From an uncultured Pseudomonadota bacterium (GTDB lineage Bacteria; Pseudomonadota; Gammaproteobacteria; Ga0077536), in the NCBI GenBank assembly GCA_902557415.1, contig CACEAA010000002.1, positions 1-64,000 on the forward strand: 64,000 nt of DNA, in the 5' to 3' direction. Below, piece by piece: positions 27,247 to 35,898 of the stretch; within the stretch, counting starts at the first letter, position 1, and every line of letters begins with the position of its first letter. A model generated the notes under the pieces. It saw nothing but the letters and a program-made list of their open reading frames with translations, did no database searches and was not told where the DNA came from. Position numbers and translations under genes: made by a program.

Positions 27247-28131
27247 CTAGTCGTAGGCACTATCGTGCTTATGAGAGTCAAATTGGGCGCGTCCATGAGA
27301 GTACCAGATCTCACCTTGCTCCCTGTCACGAATCATTTTCAATCTATCTATCGATTTCATTGATTCATTAGTACTCCAAGTTATACCTGGAGTAACTCCA
27401 TTCTCATTTTCAGGCGTATAGACAGCATCACCGGCCAGTAAAAGAGTTCCAGTATTCTTAAGTTTCACCATCAGTGACTGATGCCCCTGGGTATGGCCCT
27501 TGGTATCCAAAACAACTATAGTGCCATCTCCAAACAGATCGAAGTCCCCCTCTAACTGCAGGTAGTCAAAATCTCTAGCGTCATCATAGTCAGCCAAAAC
27601 AAATGCTGCGCGCTGAAATTTTTCGGGCCACCACGCTGCCTGCATTTCCGCTTTCTGCACCACATGAACCGCATTCGGGAACATTTCGGTGTTTCCACCG
27701 TGATCCAGATGCATGTGCGAAGTCACTACATATTTAACATCAGAAACCGAATAGCCAAATTTCTCTAGCCAACGATCAATCACCTCGTCGCGTGTTTGCT
27801 TACCATGAAAAGCAGCACACAGTCCTTCACCCCAATAGCTAGCACAGTTACCATCAGCTATTGCGACATTAGAACCAGTATCGTAAAGAACCAACCCCCG
27901 AGGATGGTCAATGATATACATTGCCACAGGCACCTTGATAATCGTACCGACATCACGCATCGCAGTGAGATAGCCTTTATCCATCTCGATAATCCCGCTG
28001 TTAACTTGAAATAACTTAATCAACTTTTCCTCGTGATGGCCAGCAAAAGACGGGGTTAAAAAAACCATAAAAAAAGACACGACGATTAATTTCAAACCTA
28101 TTGTACACTTCGATTTTAACGGATATATCAT
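27247..28131 (-). CDS. Secreted metallo-beta-lactamase-fold hydrolase (lactonase-like)
   Basis: A 294-residue protein with an N-terminal signal peptide (IGLKLIVVSFFMVFLTPSFA). The zinc motif is HMHLDHGG, with a downstream LLLAGDAVY aspartate and HGRAQFD histidine, as in N-acyl homoserine lactonase-type enzymes of the MBL fold. Periplasmic hydrolysis of a lactone or ester is likely. It appears to be the first gene of a unit that continues with the ABC genes. Quorum-quenching activity is possible but not shown. Confidence 0.85.
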   Translation of the reverse strand: MIYPLKSKCTIGLKLIVVSFFMVFLTPSFAGHHEEKLIKLFQVNSGIIEMDKGYLTAMRDVGTIIKVPVAMYIIDHPRGLVLYDTGSNVAIADGNCASYWGEGLCAAFHGKQTRDEVIDRWLEKFGYSVSDVKYVVTSHMHLDHGGNTEMFPNAVHVVQKAEMQAAWWPEKFQRAAFVLADYDDARDFDYLQLEGDFDLFGDGTIVVLDTKGHTQGHQSLMVKLKNTGTLLLAGDAVYTPENENGVTPGITWSTNESMKSIDRLKMIRDREQGEIWYSHGRAQFDSHKHDSAYD

Positions 28132-28253
28132 ATTGGCCCCTCTTTAAAATAAGAACAGTAGATTTTTCACGCCCCCGACCCTCAGCAAGAGGCGATTAAG
28201 TATTGTAACTCTGTAGTCATTGAATTCGCTAGCACTGGTAACTATCGACTTTA

Positions 28254-29105
28254 CTAGATTTTATGTCCTCTGTCCCTTTTGGCATCCATATACCTTTGGT
28301 TATGTTCACAAACACCGGCAATCAGCTGAACGTGCTCTGAGACCTGCTGACCATTTTCCCTAAGCGCGGCGCTTTTATCCGGGTTATTAGATAAAAGTCG
28401 AATAGGTCGATTATTCAACAAAAACCGTAATACTACAGCTGCTTCGCTGAAATCCCTGCAATCTTCTGGGAGACCAAGAGCCGTATTTGCTTCATACGTA
28501 TCCTGCCCTGCATCCTGTAATAAGTAGGTAATGGCTTTAGCCCAAAGGCCAATTCCCCTACCTTCATGACCACTCATATAAACTACAGCGCCTCCCCCAT
28601 CTTGCTTCATTTGAGAAAATGCTGCATCCAATTGAGGGCCACAATCGCACCTTTTAGAACCAAAAATATCACCCGTCAGACAACAGGAATGGACTCGGAC
28701 TAGAGGGTTACTAGCTGCAGTGAAATTAGGTAAGGCAAATACTGAATTAACTAACATAGAGTTACTCAACAAATTTCGAAAAGCCTCTTCCCCTCCATTT
28801 TCTACCTCTTTTGCAGAGTCTAAAACGGTAGACAACTCCGTCCGTCTTACAAACGGGTACCAATCAAGCACGACTTCAATACCATCTATCATTCGAGGAA
28901 TTGGCACAGGTCCGAGCAATGACATAAATGCGGAGCCGTCATCGGGATCGACAACGATTCCATCCTTATTTAAAACCCGAAGTAAACCTTGAACTTCTAG
29001 TCGTTGCCTTATGGACTTATCTACATAACTAAACAATTTTAGGTTTTCCTTTACAAAATAAAATGAGGGCCACCTAAGTGGGTGGTCAGTAACATTTAAA
29101 AACAA
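28254..29105 (-). CDS. GTP cyclohydrolase II family protein (RibA-like)
   Basis: A 283-residue protein whose C-terminal 180 residues match GTP cyclohydrolase II, the first enzyme of riboflavin synthesis. Zinc cysteines are in CLTGDIFGSKRCDC, the GTP site is GHEGRGIGL, and DTYEANTALGLPEDCRDF and RLLSNNPDK follow. The N-terminal 100 residues are longer than in E. coli RibA (196 residues) and resemble no second domain I can name. The frame starts at a TTG with no clear ribosome site, so the exact start is uncertain. It lies beside a flavin-type oxidoreductase gene. Confidence 0.85.
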   Translation of the reverse strand: MFLNVTDHPLRWPSFYFVKENLKLFSYVDKSIRQRLEVQGLLRVLNKDGIVVDPDDGSAFMSLLGPVPIPRMIDGIEVVLDWYPFVRRTELSTVLDSAKEVENGGEEAFRNLLSNSMLVNSVFALPNFTAASNPLVRVHSCCLTGDIFGSKRCDCGPQLDAAFSQMKQDGGGAVVYMSGHEGRGIGLWAKAITYLLQDAGQDTYEANTALGLPEDCRDFSEAAVVLRFLLNNRPIRLLSNNPDKSAALRENGQQVSEHVQLIAGVCEHNQRYMDAKRDRGHKI

Positions 29106-29132
29106 ACAGAGCTTATAGTCTGTAAAGCCTTG

Positions 29133-30008
29133 TTACTTTGCTAAAGCCTCTAGTGCCGCCCAATCGGGACCAGGTTGGCCATCAGGCCGGATGGGTTGGA
29201 TCACTACTTGATCCGCTCCATTATCAAAATATCCGTTTAACTTTTCGTCGATCTCTTCACTTGATCCCCAGATAACCATAGCATCCATGAGTCTATCGCT
29301 ACCGCCATTTTCTAGATCGCTTTCATCAAAGCCTAGCCTAAACCAATTTTTATAATAGTTAGGTAATGGAAGATAAGGCCCCAATGCAGCTCTGGCAGCG
29401 GCTCTGGCTTCTTCAGCATTGGTACTAAGACAGACTTTTTGCTCGCACACAATAGCTCCCCTATCTCCCATAGCCTTTCGAGAAAGTTGGGCTTGTTCGG
29501 GTGTTATGTTGTAGGGGAAGGCACCCAAGGTACGCTCCGATGCAAGTGCCGACATGTTTGGGCCGAGAGCCGCCAGCATGACCTGTTTTTCTGCTGGAGC
29601 TCCTCCTAGCGCCTCCCAAGCCTGATCCATATCATCCAAATATTTCCGCATTGTCGCGACAGGTTTTTTGTATTCGTGCCCTCGCATATCAGAGACCAAC
29701 GGCGCGTGCGAAACCCCTAAGCCCAGAATGAATCTACCTCCTGACAATGCATTTAGCGTATTGCACCCCATAACGGACGCAGCCGGATCACGCGCATACA
29801 TGTTCGCTATGCCGCTTGCGACCACAAGGCTAGACGACTCGCTGAGCAAATAATTTCCTAGGCCAAATGCTTCGTAGTTGAAAGCCTCAGGATACCAAAG
29901 TGTTGAATAACCTAAGTCTTCAACGCGTTTCGCTAACTCGCTCAGTTCGGGAGCTCCTAGCATGTCCGTAAACGTGAAGACACCGTATTTTCCTAAATTC
30001 ATTGTCAA
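29133..30008 (-). CDS. Luciferase-like (LLM) flavin-dependent oxidoreductase
   Basis: A 291-residue TIM-barrel protein of the bacterial luciferase superfamily, close in pattern to the group often labelled F420-dependent. Features are GYSTLWYPEAFNYE, the SGIANMYARDPAA strand, GGRFILGLGVSHAPLV and a short C-terminus with QVVIQPIRPDG. Its cofactor could be F420 or FMN; the sequence alone does not decide. It is on the minus strand upstream of the ribA-like gene, with a 27-base gap. Confidence 0.88.
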   Translation of the reverse strand: MTMNLGKYGVFTFTDMLGAPELSELAKRVEDLGYSTLWYPEAFNYEAFGLGNYLLSESSSLVVASGIANMYARDPAASVMGCNTLNALSGGRFILGLGVSHAPLVSDMRGHEYKKPVATMRKYLDDMDQAWEALGGAPAEKQVMLAALGPNMSALASERTLGAFPYNITPEQAQLSRKAMGDRGAIVCEQKVCLSTNAEEARAAARAALGPYLPLPNYYKNWFRLGFDESDLENGGSDRLMDAMVIWGSSEEIDEKLNGYFDNGADQVVIQPIRPDGQPGPDWAALEALAK

Positions 30009-30251
30009 AGCCCCTCAATTTGTATCGTATTTAAAACTACCTTTTCGCAGAATTTGCTAAAGCTATAAATGTCTCAGCATCACTAGATTAGATGCGAAAC
30101 CTATTAAATGTAACATTATTCAGAAAAATCTGTTAAAAATAAACTATAGTCTCTTGCAGTAACTTGATTGTATTAATTTTCATGGGTAATGATTGGTAAG
30201 AGCTACTACAAGTTGTTTGAAATCAGTCTCAAGCTAAGCCTGGGGCGGCTC

Positions 30252-30265
30252 ATTTGACGTCAAAT
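30252..30265. promoter_or_regulatory. Perfect 14-base palindrome upstream of the acyl-CoA dehydrogenase
   Basis: ATTTGACGTCAAAT is a perfect inverted repeat and ends four bases before the ribosome site AAGGAG of the gene starting at 30280. A weak promoter-like pair, TTGATT (30164-30169) and TAATGA (30187-30192) with a 17-base spacer, lies upstream. The position suits an operator that blocks transcription or translation start; the regulator is unknown. Confidence 0.4.
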
Positions 30266-30279
30266 TTAAGGAGTCGGTA

Positions 30280-31416
30280 ATGCTAGAACGAACTGTCTAT
30301 TCTGAGGATTATGAGATCTTTAGATCAACCGTTAAAAAGTTCGTTGAAAAAGAAATTGTACCCTTTCACTCACAATGGGAAAAAGACGGAGTTGTCAGTC
30401 GCGAAGTTTGGAGATCAGCTGGTGAAAATGGACTACTTTGTTCTTTTGTGCCGACCGAATATGGTGGACCCGGCGGTGACTTCTTACACACTGCTATAGT
30501 TACTGAAGAACTGGCAAAGGTCGATGCTAGCGGGGTAGCGTTTCATCTCCACTCGGGAATAGTAGCGCCATATATTCTCAATCATGGCACGGAAGAACAA
30601 AAGAAAAAATGGCTGCCAGGAATGTGTTCTGGCCAAATAATTGGTGCTATAGCTATGACTGAGCCAGGTGCTGGTAGTGATCTGGCGGGAATAAAAACAT
30701 CTGCGGTCAGAGACGGGGATGACTATACGTTGAATGGTCAGAAAACCTTCATTTCTAATGGGCATCTGGCCGACCTAGTCATCACAGCTTGTAAAACTGA
30801 TGCCAGTGCTGGGGCGAAAGGGATAAGCCTGCTAGTAGTTGAACGAAATGACGGTGGTTTTACTAGGGGGCGAAACTTAGAAAAAATCGGTTGGAAGGCG
30901 CAAGACACTTCTGAGCTTTTTTACGCTGATGTCAAAGTAACCCCTGATAGGATGATTGGGAAAGAAAACATGGGTTTCAAGTATCTTATGGAGGAACTCG
31001 CACAAGAACGATTAATAGTAGGAATAAGAGCCGCATCCACTATTGAAGCCGCCTTATCAGAAACTGTCGAATATACTAAAGGCAGAGAAGCTTTCGGCAA
31101 GACTATTTTTTCATTCCAAAATACACGATTTAAATTGGCAGAAGCAAAGACCAAAGCTATGGTAGTGCGTAACTTCATCGATCATTGTCTTGAGCTCCAT
31201 ATGATGGAAGCGTTAGATGCCAATGACGCCGCTATGGCCAAGCTCTTCGCTACTGAGACTATGTGCGAAGTCCTAGATGATTGCTTGCAGCTTTTTGGTG
31301 GTTACGGCTACATGTGGGAATACCCTATCGCTAGACTATGGGCTGGTCAGAGGATAACCCGTATTGCGGGAGGCTCGAGCGAGGTAATGAAAGAAATTAT
31401 CGCGCGGACACTATGA
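30280..31416 (+). CDS. Acyl-CoA dehydrogenase
   Basis: A 378-residue protein of normal length. AMTEPGAGSDLAGI is the FAD/substrate signature, FISNGHLADLVI follows, and FGKTIFSFQNTRFKLAE and LQLFGGYGYMWE are the C-terminal boxes. The late GGSSEVMKEIIAR is in the position of the catalytic glutamate segment of many family members. It would oxidise an acyl-CoA with electron transfer flavoprotein as acceptor. The start is preceded by AAGGAG at good spacing. It converges on the maleate isomerase-like gene with a four-base gap. Confidence 0.94.
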   Translation: MLERTVYSEDYEIFRSTVKKFVEKEIVPFHSQWEKDGVVSREVWRSAGENGLLCSFVPTEYGGPGGDFLHTAIVTEELAKVDASGVAFHLHSGIVAPYILNHGTEEQKKKWLPGMCSGQIIGAIAMTEPGAGSDLAGIKTSAVRDGDDYTLNGQKTFISNGHLADLVITACKTDASAGAKGISLLVVERNDGGFTRGRNLEKIGWKAQDTSELFYADVKVTPDRMIGKENMGFKYLMEELAQERLIVGIRAASTIEAALSETVEYTKGREAFGKTIFSFQNTRFKLAEAKTKAMVVRNFIDHCLELHMMEALDANDAAMAKLFATETMCEVLDDCLQLFGGYGYMWEYPIARLWAGQRITRIAGGSSEVMKEIIARTL

Positions 31417-31420
31417 ATGG

Positions 31421-32179
31421 TTAACTATACCGCCCAGATAAAAGATCGCCCGAGTCCGGAACAACAGTAGGCAAATTCAGGGACCGAAGAATTTGAAACA
31501 CCGTAGCTGCGGCTGTAGACAATACCGGCACACTAAACATCTTTTGCGCTTCAGCTAGCGCGGCAAGCGACGGCATTTGCACACAAGCGGATAAGATCAC
31601 TGCATCTGCTTCCGCTGTTTTCAGTTGATGAACGATCTTGAGTAGATTGTTGGGATCTTGACTACCGACCTCTAGGTTATTAGGAATTTCGAGAGAAATA
31701 GTATCTAAAACCTCAATATTCTCGTGCTCTATGTACCCCGCAACTAACGCAGTCAGGTTTTTCATATACGGCGTAATCAAGGCAACACGTCTAGCTCCAA
31801 TCGCTTTTAAGGAATCGACAAGGCATCCTGCACTGGTCAGGATCCTAGTATCAGGCGCATCGTCAAAGGTCACTTGCTTCAATTTCTCTTCCACTGTTCG
31901 ATGGAATCCAGAACCTTGAGACATAATCGCGACTAAACATGCCGACGCAATGACATCCATCCGAGCGTCGGTCAATTCAATCGCACAACGTTCCATATGA
32001 GAATTCATTTGTGCTAATTCTTCGGCGGAAACATTTTTCATAGGCGCCCTTGATGAATGGAACGTAAATCTCACGTCCTTGGGAACCTCAGCTCTTAAAA
32101 GCATCTCAGGCACCTCTGTTTCCATCGTAATATTGGAGCTGGGTACAATTTGTCCTATTCGATAAGTTTTGTAATTCAT
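31421..32179 (-). CDS. Maleate isomerase-like Asp/Glu racemase superfamily protein
   Basis: A 252-residue protein of the Asp/Glu racemase superfamily, maleate cis-trans isomerase branch. The two catalytic cysteines are Cys81 (SACLVAIM) and Cys199 (SACVQMP). Their separation of 118 residues equals that of the characterised maleate isomerase pair Cys76/Cys194. The pair argues for isomerase and against arylmalonate decarboxylase, which keeps a single cysteine. The product would be fumarate. It is the last gene of the six-gene minus-strand unit and overlaps the stop of the Rieske ferredoxin gene by one base. Confidence 0.85.
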   Translation of the reverse strand: MNYKTYRIGQIVPSSNITMETEVPEMLLRAEVPKDVRFTFHSSRAPMKNVSAEELAQMNSHMERCAIELTDARMDVIASACLVAIMSQGSGFHRTVEEKLKQVTFDDAPDTRILTSAGCLVDSLKAIGARRVALITPYMKNLTALVAGYIEHENIEVLDTISLEIPNNLEVGSQDPNNLLKIVHQLKTAEADAVILSACVQMPSLAALAEAQKMFSVPVLSTAAATVFQILRSLNLPTVVPDSGDLLSGRYS

Positions 32180-32493
32180 TAATCTTCCATTAAAATAAAA
32201 AGATAACCACCTTCAATAACAACTTCATAAGTTTTCAGGGGCACACTGCACGGTGCGACTGTCGCTTCACCTGTCCGAATGTCAAAGGCGCCCATGTGGA
32301 AGGGACAATAAACTTCGCTGCCGTCGATGTCGCCTTCGGCCATCGATGCGGCTCCATGCGTGCACGTATCATCGGTAGCAAAATATTCTCCGTCTAAGTT
32401 ATAAATCGCTATGGGCTCACGACCGTCCAATTCGACTTGACGGATCTCATTAACTTCAAGCTCTTCAGCTAAAAATAATTGTACTTTGGACAT
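32179..32493 (-). CDS. Rieske-type [2Fe-2S] ferredoxin
   Basis: A 104-residue electron carrier. The cluster motif is CTHG with a second YCPFHMGAFD box at the standard spacing (C-x-H and C-x-x-H). The length and the absence of a membrane segment indicate a soluble ferredoxin that would feed a Rieske oxygenase, most likely the one at 35899. The frame opens at a TTG at 32508, but the ATG at 32493, four bases after the amidase stop, is preferred. No ferredoxin reductase gene is present in the unit. Confidence 0.93.
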   Translation of the reverse strand: MSKVQLFLAEELEVNEIRQVELDGREPIAIYNLDGEYFATDDTCTHGAASMAEGDIDGSEVYCPFHMGAFDIRTGEATVAPCSVPLKTYEVVIEGGYLFILMED

Positions 32494-32497
32494 ACTA

Positions 32498-33787
32498 TTA
32501 GCTCTCAATTTTAATTGGCTGAAAATTCTTCATGACGTGCTGACCCAGTGATAAAATAGTTGCGTCGTCATTTCGTCGCCCAATCAACTGTATGCCTAAG
32601 GGCATCTCATTGGGTCCAAAACCTACTGGTAAATTTAAACAAGGCACGCCGAGTAAAGTCCACATTACTTGGAATATAGGGTTACCGGTACCCCAACCCT
32701 CTGGCGCTTCCCCCGGCGCGCTCGGACAAATAATTGCATCAACATCTTTCAGTACCTCATTAACCCCTGAGCGACAGGCGTCTGCTAGTTTAAATGCAGC
32801 CATGAAAGCATCTTGAGAACAAGCTTGACCCTCTTCGATAACATCGATTAGTCCTTTGCTCATTGAATCAGAAGCAGTTTCATAATCGACTGAAAGAGAG
32901 TCACTTATCCCTTTGTAGAGAATTCGTCGATGTACCTCCACTAAATTCTCATAAGCAACGGGTAACTCAAACGGAAGAACATCGAAACCAAGCGACTGAA
33001 ATTGCTCTCCAGTTTTCTCTAGCAATTCTTGGCTCTCTCGATCGGCGAAGTCCCACTGAAATGTTCGACATAGTCCAATCCGAGGTTTGCGAGCCTCCGG
33101 CCATGTTTTATTTTGGTCAATACCGCTAACAATAGAATAAAAGTCTTTAAGATCTTCAACATCTCTTGCCATATAACCCAGCGTATCGAAATATAATTGT
33201 AAAGGTAAAATACCCGTACCATCGGTCGTACCATGACTAGGTTTAAGCCCATAGACACCGCAGAAAGCTGCGGGGCGGATAAGAGAGCCCGCTGTTTGAT
33301 TGCCAAACGCAATAGGTACCATATTATCTGCAACCGCAGCACCCGTTCCACTTGACGAGCCACCCGCTGTCCGATTCAAATCCAATGGATGACGAGTCTC
33401 GTTAGCAGTAAACATCGCGTACTCAGTAGTAACCAGCTTACCAAGCAAGACCGCTCCAGCTTCTCGCATTAACTTCACACATTTCGCATCCTCTAGAGGT
33501 TGACGACCCTCGTGGATGACGGTGCCTCGTTCTGTGCGAAAGTCCTTAGTATCGATAACGTCCTTAACACCGAAAGGCACTCCATGTAACTTAGATTTAC
33601 TTTCGGACGCATCAGCAATAGCTGCTTGCCGCAAAGAAAATTCAGGATCAATATGAACAAACGCGCCCACATCATTGTTACGCTTGGCTATCCTATCTAA
33701 GCAAGCTTGAGTCAACTCAACAGAACTAATCTCTTTACTGGCCAACAATTCGGAGGCTTGAGTGGCGGTAAGATCATTCAGTTTCAT
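32498..33787 (-). CDS. Amidase signature family protein
   Basis: A 429-residue amidase. The catalytic lysine lies in GVPFGVKDVIDTK, and the GGSSSGTGAAVA box carries the cis-Ser and nucleophile Ser. The C-terminal LPVGFGPNEMPLGIQLIG is typical. It hydrolyses an amide to acid and ammonia. Within this unit it would suit removal of the amide of a maleamate-like intermediate; family members also act on other amides. Its start overlaps the stop of the alpha/beta hydrolase gene (ATGA). Confidence 0.93.
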   Translation of the reverse strand: MKLNDLTATQASELLASKEISSVELTQACLDRIAKRNNDVGAFVHIDPEFSLRQAAIADASESKSKLHGVPFGVKDVIDTKDFRTERGTVIHEGRQPLEDAKCVKLMREAGAVLLGKLVTTEYAMFTANETRHPLDLNRTAGGSSSGTGAAVADNMVPIAFGNQTAGSLIRPAAFCGVYGLKPSHGTTDGTGILPLQLYFDTLGYMARDVEDLKDFYSIVSGIDQNKTWPEARKPRIGLCRTFQWDFADRESQELLEKTGEQFQSLGFDVLPFELPVAYENLVEVHRRILYKGISDSLSVDYETASDSMSKGLIDVIEEGQACSQDAFMAAFKLADACRSGVNEVLKDVDAIICPSAPGEAPEGWGTGNPIFQVMWTLLGVPCLNLPVGFGPNEMPLGIQLIGRRNDDATILSLGQHVMKNFQPIKIES

Positions 33788-34788
33788 GTTCCAAGTAACT
33801 CCAATAGTTGCTCATTAATGAATTCAGTATCAGCAACACAACGCCCAGAACCGGCCCAATGTCCCCATTCCGATTTTATTGTCCTCAACTCTGCGGCAGG
33901 CATAAAGCTAACCTCATTCCGGCTGTCCTCCGGGGGGAAATAGGCGTCCGTTGAAGACGGCATTACATAGACCTTGGCGCTGACAGACGATAGTGCCTTG
34001 ATAAAATCGTCTCCATAAATCCTATTTTTTCCAACATTGGCAGACTGCCACGTGTTTATTTGCGCTAGAACATTGTTAGCGTCCATTGATAAATAGGTCT
34101 TCTCCCAGTAATTCAATAGATAGTCTTCCAAAGAAGAATATCCCAGTGTCCTGTAAAGCTCTTGTCTATAGAACCCCGCGGAGGGAGGCCAAGCTGCCCA
34201 CGCTTTGGCAATACTGCGTAAGCCGTCAATCGGTTGAGCTTCGTACATTCCACCAAGCCATGCGGGATCCATAGTCAAAATAGCACGCATACCTTCCAAA
34301 AATACCCAATTATGATCAGATATTTTAGCCGACCCACAGATGGGCGCGGCCCTCTCCACCCACTCAGGAAAAAGTGCCGCCCAATGATAGGTCGCCACCC
34401 CACCCATCGAGTGTCCAACTACCAGCGCGAGCTTCTTGATACCTAATTCTTTCAGTAGTAACTGCTGCTGGATAAAGACGTTATCAGCCATAGTGACCAA
34501 CGGGAAATTTTGGGCCATACCATGACTGGGCGAAGACGAGGCTCCGTTACCAAATAGATTCACAATCACGATAAAATAACGAGATGGATCCAATGCCATC
34601 TCTGAACCCACTAAGTACTGACTATTTTCGTGCGTACCACCAAAGTGTGTTAAGACCAACACTGCGTTATCGCCGGCGCTATTCAACTCCCCAAAAGTGG
34701 TATAGCCTAATTTTGCTTCCGGCAAGATTAGGCCTGACTCAAGCTTCACATCTCCGGCATGAAAAAAGTTACAAGAGTTATCAATCAT
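33784..34788 (-). CDS. Alpha/beta hydrolase, MetX-like
   Basis: A 334-residue alpha/beta-fold protein related to homoserine O-acetyltransferases. The nucleophile elbow is GHSMGG, with an N-terminal LILPEAKLGYTTFGELNS and a C-terminal WGHWAGSG histidine region. Classical MetX has GGSMGG and many proteins of this branch are hydrolases. In this unit a hydrolase that removes the formyl group of an N-formylmaleamate-like product would be needed, so that role is inferred from context. A methionine pathway role is less likely because no met genes are near. Confidence 0.85.
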   Translation of the reverse strand: MIDNSCNFFHAGDVKLESGLILPEAKLGYTTFGELNSAGDNAVLVLTHFGGTHENSQYLVGSEMALDPSRYFIVIVNLFGNGASSSPSHGMAQNFPLVTMADNVFIQQQLLLKELGIKKLALVVGHSMGGVATYHWAALFPEWVERAAPICGSAKISDHNWVFLEGMRAILTMDPAWLGGMYEAQPIDGLRSIAKAWAAWPPSAGFYRQELYRTLGYSSLEDYLLNYWEKTYLSMDANNVLAQINTWQSANVGKNRIYGDDFIKALSSVSAKVYVMPSSTDAYFPPEDSRNEVSFMPAAELRTIKSEWGHWAGSGRCVADTEFINEQLLELLGT

Positions 34789-34833
34789 GTCACTGGCAGA
34801 AGTTATAAGTTGAAATAATGCTGAAGACTTGTC

Positions 34834-35880
34834 TCAGCTATATAGAGGCTCAAGCCGCGAAACAGCATCAGCCAAAATTGGAGGGCCGACGATATCTCCA
34901 TCATCGATGATTTGTTTGCCATCAATCCAAAAAGACTGTTCTTTCATAACGCAATCTGGGTGATTCTCGCCTCCGCCGTCGATCCATTGCGGCAACCCTA
35001 ACCCGACGGCATTGCAGCCAATCACTCGTTGATCTTCAATGAAGGAGGTTCCAGTAAAACGCGCGGCAGGATGATACCCGCAAGTGAAATGCACAATGTT
35101 TCCATATTCACCATTACCAGCGCGCTTCAGCGAACGACGAATTGCCGAGAGCTCGGTTCCGCCACCAGCCACCTCTTGGATCTTCCCATCAATCTGGAAG
35201 ACGTAAGGCTCGGATAGAACCGTGTAATATTCATGGAAAACTGCCTCACATACCACTGTTCCTCTCACGGTCTCCAGCTCAGGAATGACCATCACAGTGC
35301 CAGGCACAAAGTAGCCACCAGGTTTAGTCGCACGTTCGATCGCCAGACCTTCAGGATCAGCAAGGGTGAATGTCACGTCAGTTCCAAGTTTAGTGGCAAA
35401 CCGACACTCTTTCCCCGCTGAGTCAGCGAGTAATTGGTTAAAAGCATCCGAGACCACAAAAACCTGATCTAAATCAGCCTTGCTGAAAATTCGTACGATA
35501 CCTTCAGCACCCAAATCCGCAGCCAAGAAATATCGTGTCCGATCATTTTTCATCGCAGAGTCGTATACCGCTGCACCCGCCATGTAGGGCATGCACAGAT
35601 CAACCCACGCATCACAGTTCTGCGCAGCCGCTATCACTGGATCAGCCAAAAAAGGATTAGCCAAGCCTCCTTGAAATGGTAGTGGCGGAGACAAAATCAT
35701 CGTGGCAACCTTAGCGCCTAACTCATGTGCCGCAATAACTAATGCATCAATCGCACGCTTCTCGGTATTCGTATCAGCCGTAATCAAAACGTGTTCTGAC
35801 GGCACTACACACATCATCTCTCGCATCATAATTAGAGCGGCCTTAGCTAGATCAGGTCCTAGTTCAGTAACACGAGTCAT
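34834..35880 (-). CDS. NicX-like ring-cleavage dioxygenase (M29-fold)
   Basis: A 348-residue protein similar in layout to 2,5-dihydroxypyridine 5,6-dioxygenase NicX and thermophilic M29 aminopeptidases: SEHVLITADTNTEKRAIDAL at the N-terminus, GTVMVIPELETVRGTVV in the middle, and conserved His/Asp/Glu clusters (HFTCGYHPAAR, GGGENHPDC) near the C-terminus. NicX opens a dihydroxypyridine ring with O2 and Fe(II). The surrounding hydrolase, amidase and maleate isomerase genes match the later NicX pathway steps and support the call over an aminopeptidase. Confidence 0.75.
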   Translation of the reverse strand: MTRVTELGPDLAKAALIMMREMMCVVPSEHVLITADTNTEKRAIDALVIAAHELGAKVATMILSPPLPFQGGLANPFLADPVIAAAQNCDAWVDLCMPYMAGAAVYDSAMKNDRTRYFLAADLGAEGIVRIFSKADLDQVFVVSDAFNQLLADSAGKECRFATKLGTDVTFTLADPEGLAIERATKPGGYFVPGTVMVIPELETVRGTVVCEAVFHEYYTVLSEPYVFQIDGKIQEVAGGGTELSAIRRSLKRAGNGEYGNIVHFTCGYHPAARFTGTSFIEDQRVIGCNAVGLGLPQWIDGGGENHPDCVMKEQSFWIDGKQIIDDGDIVGPPILADAVSRLEPLYS

Positions 35881-35898
35881 TTATCTGATATCTCGCTT

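Noticed and set aside
33784-34788. Homoserine O-acetyltransferase of methionine synthesis
   Set aside because: The nucleophile elbow is GHSMGG and no methionine genes are near; the ring-cleavage operon fits better.
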